This document shows, one piece after another, positions 12,596 to 15,980 of a stretch of DNA of 15,980 bases. Made by a program: the position numbers and the translations under genes. The stretch lies in NCBI GenBank assembly GCA_002793635.1, contig PFEM01000007.1:266-16245 (forward strand), written 5' to 3'. Positions within the stretch are counted from its first letter, which is position 1. Each line of letters opens with the position of its first letter. Below the pieces are notes generated by a model. That model ran no database searches. It was not told the DNA's origin and saw only the letters and a list, made by a program, of their open reading frames with translations. The DNA comes from Candidatus Shapirobacteria bacterium CG10_big_fil_rev_8_21_14_0_10_48_15. Its GTDB lineage: Bacteria; Patescibacteriota; Microgenomatia; PFEM01.

Positions 12596-13662
12596 TGTTT
12601 CAAAACGTAGCGGGCCGCTTTGGTCCGGCCTTTTTTGCGCACCAGCCCCTTGCCGACAAAGTAGTTAAAATCACGCACCAGGGTATCGTCCGAATACTCG
12701 GCAGCAATTTTTCTGCCTTCAGCCGTGCTGATCGAACCGTTTTCTTCCAAATACTCCACCAGTTTGATTTGGCGCTCGTTGAGAGGAATTTGCAAGCCTA
12801 CCCGGCTTTTAATTTTGACATCCAGGGAAAGCCGCTTGATCTGCTCTTTGATCCGCGTCAGTTCCACGGCCATCGCTTGACTGAAATACTCCAACCAAAA
12901 AGTCAAGTCGCGGTAAGCCAAGTTGATGTTTTGCTGGTCAGCCCGGGTTAAAGCGGCGTAGTAGCGGGCCGCGTCTTTGTCAAAATATTCCTCCAGCGAA
13001 AAAAACTTTTTGATATCATAATTTTCGGTAAACAACACCAAAGTTGCAAACGCCCGGGCGGTCCGGCCGTTGCCCTCCGCAAAGGGGTGCACGGCCACTA
13101 TATAATAGTGACTGATCCCCGCCCGCAGCACCGGATGCAGTTTTTTGGCCTCATGGGAATTAAGCCAATCAAAATAATCTTCCACTAAGTAAGGGACTTC
13201 TACCGCCGTCGGCGGCCGAAAAACCACTTCATCTGTATTTTCATCCTTTAAAACGACTTGACCCTGGCGGTAAAAACCAACTTGCCCCTCCGGGACGATC
13301 CGGTCACACACCAGCTGGTTGATTTTTTTCAGCAAAGTTTGGTTGTATTGCAAGCCATCTTTAATCTCCCGCTCCAAGCTATCAATGTATTTCAAGACAT
13401 TCCGATAGTTGATCACTTCCTGAACATCCCGCTTGCCGGCCAAAATGTTTTCGCCCTCGATAATTTTTTTGGCTTCCGCCAAAGATAAATCGTTGCCTTC
13501 CAGGTGGGTGCCGTGGTGCACCGTCCGCACCAGCGCGTCTTTGACGAATCTGGTTTCGTAAACCGGGATTAAGGGCGCGTTTTTGACCACTTCCCGCGCC
13601 GCCTCAATCAAGCCAATGTTTGCCAAAATATCGTTGCTAATGGTAAACTTCGGTTGGTACAT
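12592..13662 (-). CDS. Fic-family adenylyltransferase with C-terminal winged helix
   Basis: A 356-residue Fic protein that probably transfers AMP from ATP to a target protein. The catalytic motif HPFAEGNGRTAR (192-203) matches HxFx(D/E)GNGRxxR fully. An N-terminal auto-inhibitory helix is suggested by GTHLEGN with Glu55, close to the [ST]xxxE[GN] consensus but with Gly at the first position. Residues about 285-356 form a winged-helix-like domain (LVEYLEENGSISTAEGRKIA), common in Fic proteins and able to bind DNA. I choose ATG 13662; a TTG at 13674 would add four residues. Its promoter overlaps a direct repeat that could be its operator. The stop overlaps the ligase start by ATGA. The target is unknown; no antitoxin gene is visible. 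Confidence 0.88.
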   Translation of the reverse strand: MYQPKFTISNDILANIGLIEAAREVVKNAPLIPVYETRFVKDALVRTVHHGTHLEGNDLSLAEAKKIIEGENILAGKRDVQEVINYRNVLKYIDSLEREIKDGLQYNQTLLKKINQLVCDRIVPEGQVGFYRQGQVVLKDENTDEVVFRPPTAVEVPYLVEDYFDWLNSHEAKKLHPVLRAGISHYYIVAVHPFAEGNGRTARAFATLVLFTENYDIKKFFSLEEYFDKDAARYYAALTRADQQNINLAYRDLTFWLEYFSQAMAVELTRIKEQIKRLSLDVKIKSRVGLQIPLNERQIKLVEYLEENGSISTAEGRKIAAEYSDDTLVRDFNYFVGKGLVRKKGRTKAARYVLKQ

Positions 13663-13666
13663 ACTA

Positions 13667-13705
13667 GCTGACAACTTATAACTTTTGGCTGATAACTTAC
13701 AACTT
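13667..13705. repeat. Direct repeat (2 x 18 bp, 21-bp period), putative operator
   Basis: GCTGACAACTTATAACTT (13667-13684) and GCTGATAACTTACAACTT (13688-13705) differ at two positions and are spaced by 21 bases, two helical turns. A further inverted pair, GATAAC (13691-13696) and GTTATC (13706-13711), overlaps the second copy. The repeats cover the predicted -10 and -35 boxes of the Fic operon, which is where a repressor would bind. Confidence 0.6.
13675..13702 (-). promoter_or_regulatory. Predicted promoter of the Fic-ligase-ATPase-exchanger operon
   Basis: On the minus strand TTGTAA (-35, 13697-13702) and TATAAG (-10, 13675-13680, five of six matches) are 16 bases apart, one box in each copy of the direct repeat. 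The -10 ends 12 bases before the ATG at 13662, giving a leader of about five bases and no Shine-Dalgarno. Confidence 0.4.
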
Positions 13706-13752
13706 GTTATCGGTTATTAGTCAATATCGCATGTATTGCATTTATTTTCAAG

Positions 13753-14034
13753 ATGGAACTCTTTAAAAAGACTCGCCAGCGGGCTAAAAAATACCAAAAA
13801 GAGATTGTGGAGCAAATGCTCAAGCTCACCACCTCCGGCTTCGGCCTGGTGGCCGCCTTGGCCTGGAACGAGCTGATCAAAACGGTAATCAATGATTACG
13901 TCCGCAGCAAAATCAGCGTCGGCTCCGGCATCATTTCCCTACTGGTTTACGCTCTGGTCGTTACCGCCCTCGCCGTCCTGGTCACCCTCCAGCTTTCAGC
14001 ACTCAAAGAAAAATTGGAAAAAGGAGGTGAATAA
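13753..14034 (+). CDS. DUF5654-like small membrane protein
   Basis: A 93-residue protein with an amphipathic, basic N-terminus (1-25) followed by two hydrophobic segments, about 28-47 (SGFGLVAALAWNELIK) and 60-80 (ISLLVYALVVTALAVLVTL), and a charged tail. FGLVAALAWNE is the recognisable mark of DUF5654, a family of archaea and CPR bacteria with unknown role. It has no Shine-Dalgarno; the ATG at 13753 is the first in frame. Its 3' end carries a perfect Shine-Dalgarno for whatever starts at 14037. It is divergent from the Fic operon and convergent with the NAD(P)H-hydrate dehydratase gene. Confidence 0.8.
   Translation: MELFKKTRQRAKKYQKEIVEQMLKLTTSGFGLVAALAWNELIKTVINDYVRSKISVGSGIISLLVYALVVTALAVLVTLQLSALKEKLEKGGE
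14021..14030 (+). promoter_or_regulatory. Perfect Shine-Dalgarno preceding a micro-ORF
   Basis: AAGGAGGTGA is an exact complement of the 16S anti-Shine-Dalgarno region. It lies inside the last codons of the DUF5654 gene, with GGAGG nine bases before a GTG at 14037. It cannot serve the DUF5654 gene itself. Confidence 0.7.
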
Positions 14035-14036
14035 AA

Positions 14037-14105
14037 GTGAGTATTAAAGAAAGAAGCGTCGTCAGTGGATCAAAATATAAAAGCAAAAGGCCCCGTGCCA
14101 ACTAG
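14037..14105 (+). CDS. Possible 22-aa basic micro-protein
   Basis: GTG 14037 opens a 22-codon frame ending at TAG 14103-14105. The peptide starts MSIKERSVVSG and ends KYKSKRPRAN, with eight Lys or Arg residues. The perfect Shine-Dalgarno at ideal distance is the main support. It could equally be the surviving start of a truncated gene: only 66 bases separate its stop from the convergent NAD(P)H-hydrate dehydratase gene. It begins two bases after the DUF5654 stop, so coupling is possible. No family is recognised. Confidence 0.35.
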   Translation: MSIKERSVVSGSKYKSKRPRAN

Positions 14106-14171
14106 CTTTCAAGACTAATTAGCCAAATAACCTCAGAAAATTTTATCTTCATAGCAGTTTACTTTTTTTGT

Positions 14172-15026
14172 CTATCGGAAATACTTCCCCAGCACTGCCG
14201 GCACTTTGGCCGCCAGGTCGTCGGCGTTGTAGGCGAAGCCGGCCTGGCGATGCAACTGCTCGGCGGCTTTTTTGACCGCCCAAGCCGCGGCACAGGCGGC
14301 TAAGAAGGGCTCATTTTTGGCCGCCAGAGCCACCGCTAAACCGGCCAGAACATCGCCGGTGCCGCCTTTGGTCAAACCGGCATTACCACCTCCCACTAAA
14401 ACACCCTGATCAGGCGAGCAAACCGTCATCACCACGTCTTTTAAAACCACCACGCAACGATATTTTTGCGCCATTTTGGCGGCATTGGCTGGCGTTGGCG
14501 GGCAACCAAACAACATTTGAAACTCTTTTTTATTGGGCGTGACGATGGCCCCCAGGGGAATTTCATCAGCCTCCATCACCTGCAGGCTACCGGCATCAAT
14601 CACCCACTGCTTGCCAGCAAAATCAGCCAGCAATTGGTGAGTCAGCTTTTTAGTCATTTCGCCGGTCCGGTCGCAAACCCGCTGGTCACGACAAAGGCGA
14701 TTTCTATCACTGTGATAGCGCTTCAAGCCCGGGCCAACCAGGACGGCATCTGATTTATTCAGATATTCTTCTTTTTGTTCCCAGGGAATCCAAATAAAAG
14801 CGCTCAATTGGCTTTTGATTTCGGCGGCTGCTTGGCCCACTGAAGGCTCCGGCGAAGCAAAAAAGACCATATCCACCACCCGCGAAGCCGTTTTTAGAGC
14901 CAGCAGCGGCGCACCGTGAAACAGATTCGACCCCCCGACAATCATCACACAACCATTATCTTCCTTCGTTGACGCGGCCCCTGGCTTAAAAAGGTTTTTT
15001 AATGTCTTGGAATCAAATTCTTGCAT
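14172..15026 (-). CDS. nnrD: ADP/ATP-dependent NAD(P)H-hydrate dehydratase
   Basis: A 284-residue ribokinase-like enzyme that repairs hydrated NAD(P)H, normally in the cytoplasm. Visible motifs are VMIVGGSNLFHGAPLLA (28-44), DAVLVGPGL (93-101), WVIDAGSL (141-148), TPNKKEF (163-169) and the catalytic NAGLTKGGTGDVLAG (215-229, Asp225). It corresponds to the C-terminal dehydratase half of fused NnrD proteins; no epimerase half is attached. Residues about 102-122 (RYHSDRNRLCRDQRVCDR) form an insert with two cysteines and many arginines, which I do not expect in the family. The start follows the recF stop by four bases. A TGCTAAAAT box six bases before the ATG could give an additional internal promoter. 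Confidence 0.9.
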   Translation of the reverse strand: MQEFDSKTLKNLFKPGAASTKEDNGCVMIVGGSNLFHGAPLLALKTASRVVDMVFFASPEPSVGQAAAEIKSQLSAFIWIPWEQKEEYLNKSDAVLVGPGLKRYHSDRNRLCRDQRVCDRTGEMTKKLTHQLLADFAGKQWVIDAGSLQVMEADEIPLGAIVTPNKKEFQMLFGCPPTPANAAKMAQKYRCVVVLKDVVMTVCSPDQGVLVGGGNAGLTKGGTGDVLAGLAVALAAKNEPFLAACAAAWAVKKAAEQLHRQAGFAYNADDLAAKVPAVLGKYFR

Positions 15027-15030
15027 AACT

Positions 15031-15980
15031 TTATTTTAGCACGATCATCTCTACTTTTTTCCTATATTCTTTTTCCAGCAAATGAATATCCGTGGTGGTG
15101 ATGATCGTTTGCTGCTGGCCAACGTGTTTTAAAAGTTCCTGACGGTGTTCACGATCCAGCTCGGAAAAAATATCATCCAGTAAGAGCACCGGCCGGCTGC
15201 TGGTTTTTGCGGTGACAAAGTCCAACTCCGCTAACTTGAGGGCCACGACGGCCATCCGCTGCTCCCCCCGTGAACCATAAGTGTGCAAATTGCGCTCCCC
15301 TTGCTGGACCTGAAAATCATCACGTTGGGGCCCGACCAGCGTCATGCCGGCCGCCACTTCGGCATCGGCATATTGGGCCAACCTTTGCAGGGTAACTAAG
15401 CTCTCATCATATTCCAGCGTCACTTCGCCCAGACGCAAGGGCCGCTGATTAATATACTCGATCAACTCTGCCCGTTTCCGGTTGATCAACGCCCCGTTTT
15501 CGATCAGCAGCTTATCCCAAAAAAACAGCACCGATCGTGGCCGGCCTTCATCGCGAATCTGCTCCAACAGTTTGTTGCGCTGCCGTAAGCCCTTTTGGTA
15601 GGAAAGGTTGGCCCGGCGATACTCGTGGTCAGTCGCCTCTAAAATCGCGTCCAGAAAACTCCGCCTCCCCAACGGGCTGTCAAAAATAATTTTCAGATCC
15701 TCGGGCCCAAAATAAACTACCCGCAAATGGCCGACAAAGTCTAATTTGCGCCGGGCCACACCGCTGACCAAAAAACGCTTTTTGATCGCCGCTTCGCCGG
15801 CCACCGCCCCGCCGGTAATCACTACCTCCAGCTTTTCCTCTTCCTGATCCTTGGCCAGGCCGATGATTCTGGCAATCTCCTGACCATAGTGGATCATCTC
15901 GACCTCTACCCCGGCGCGCAACGACTGGCCGATGGCCAAAAAACGAATCGCCTCCAAAAGGTTGGTTTTGCCGGAAGCAT
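15031..15980 (-). CDS. recF: RecF DNA repair ATPase (5' end beyond window)
   Basis: An SMC-like ABC ATPase that helps load RecA at gaps in DNA. The reading frame runs off the right edge: the first visible residues ASGKTNLLEAI are the end of the Walker A loop, so about 30-40 N-terminal residues are missing. The signature motif GSRGEQRMAVVALKLAEL and Walker B with its D-loop, PVLLLDDIFSELD, are intact near the C-terminus. The TTG at 15957 that could open a shorter frame is an internal leucine of NLLEAI and not a start. The gene ends four bases before nnrD, suggesting cotranscription. Confidence 0.93.
   Translation of the reverse strand, partial: ASGKTNLLEAIRFLAIGQSLRAGVEVEMIHYGQEIARIIGLAKDQEEEKLEVVITGGAVAGEAAIKKRFLVSGVARRKLDFVGHLRVVYFGPEDLKIIFDSPLGRRSFLDAILEATDHEYRRANLSYQKGLRQRNKLLEQIRDEGRPRSVLFFWDKLLIENGALINRKRAELIEYINQRPLRLGEVTLEYDESLVTLQRLAQYADAEVAAGMTLVGPQRDDFQVQQGERNLHTYGSRGEQRMAVVALKLAELDFVTAKTSSRPVLLLDDIFSELDREHRQELLKHVGQQQTIITTTDIHLLEKEYRKKVEMIVLK
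15033..15041 (-). promoter_or_regulatory. Extended -10 box inside the recF end, before nnrD
   Basis: On the minus strand TGCTAAAAT ends six bases before the nnrD ATG at 15026, exactly as before the endonuclease Q gene. It lies in the final codons of recF, which constrain this sequence (Val-Leu-Lys-stop), so chance is a real alternative. No -35 box was found. Confidence 0.3.

Noticed and set aside
14060..14100. Terminator (GGCACGGGGCC then T-rich) after nnrD on the minus strand
   Set aside because: The possible stem is only three base pairs.
15955..15957. RecF beginning at TTG 15957
   Set aside because: The frame continues upstream through SGKTNLLEAI, the Walker A region, to the window edge; the gene is truncated, not short.
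1..15980. tRNA, rRNA, CRISPR array, insertion sequence, alternative TGA code
   Set aside because: No cloverleaf, regular spacer array or transposase was seen, and TGA clearly acts as stop in trxA, the ligase and the ATPase.

Overview
The window reads as a piece of a Candidate Phyla Radiation (Patescibacteria) genome, most like the Microgenomates/Katanobacteria side. This placement is an inference from gene content and style, not from a marker gene. Supporting it are very short intergenic gaps, many 4-13 bp gene overlaps, several small uncharacterised membrane proteins, DUF5654 and DUF4870 proteins, an ATP-cone/nuclease fusion, an endonuclease Q and an archaeal-type ATP-dependent DNA ligase. 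TGA is a normal stop (it ends trxA, the ligase and the P-type ATPase), so the glycine-TGA code of Gracilibacteria is excluded. No rRNA, tRNA, CRISPR array or transposase was seen.

Layout. 1-2854 (minus strand): thioredoxin reductase (cut by the left edge) overlapping thioredoxin, then a short-chain dehydrogenase and an ATP-cone/Mrr-like nuclease. The gaps carry AT-rich TTGATTA-type repeats and one GC-rich REP-like hairpin. 2910-4883 (minus): three overlapping genes, an MFS transporter, a 94-aa helical unknown and a 185-aa membrane unknown. 4918-5846 (plus): a short operon with a good promoter and a near-perfect Shine-Dalgarno, DUF4870 membrane protein then peptidyl-tRNA hydrolase. 5824-7074 (minus): endonuclease Q, overlapping pth tail to tail. 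7075-7413: the only long gap, 339 bases packed with hairpins, a strong minus-strand promoter and a terminator; it is the best candidate for something undescribed. 7414-13662 (minus): four genes joined by ATGA overlaps, in transcription order Fic protein, ATP-dependent DNA ligase, Ca2+-type P-type ATPase, Na+/Ca2+-type exchanger. 13753-14105 (plus): DUF5654 protein and a possible 22-aa ORF with a perfect ribosome binding site. 14172-15980 (minus): NAD(P)H-hydrate dehydratase following recF, whose 5' end lies beyond the right edge.

How the genes fit together. TrxA and TrxB form a complete disulfide-reducing pair. EndoQ (nicks at deaminated bases), the ligase (seals nicks) and RecF (gap repair) are DNA maintenance functions, and the first two are of archaeal type. 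The ATPase and exchanger look like a two-pump ion (probably Ca2+) efflux unit, oddly tied to a Fic adenylyltransferase and a ligase. Several operon-leading genes have a -10-like box only 6-15 bases from the start codon and no Shine-Dalgarno, suggesting leaderless or near-leaderless mRNAs, whereas the pth operon has a strong Shine-Dalgarno.
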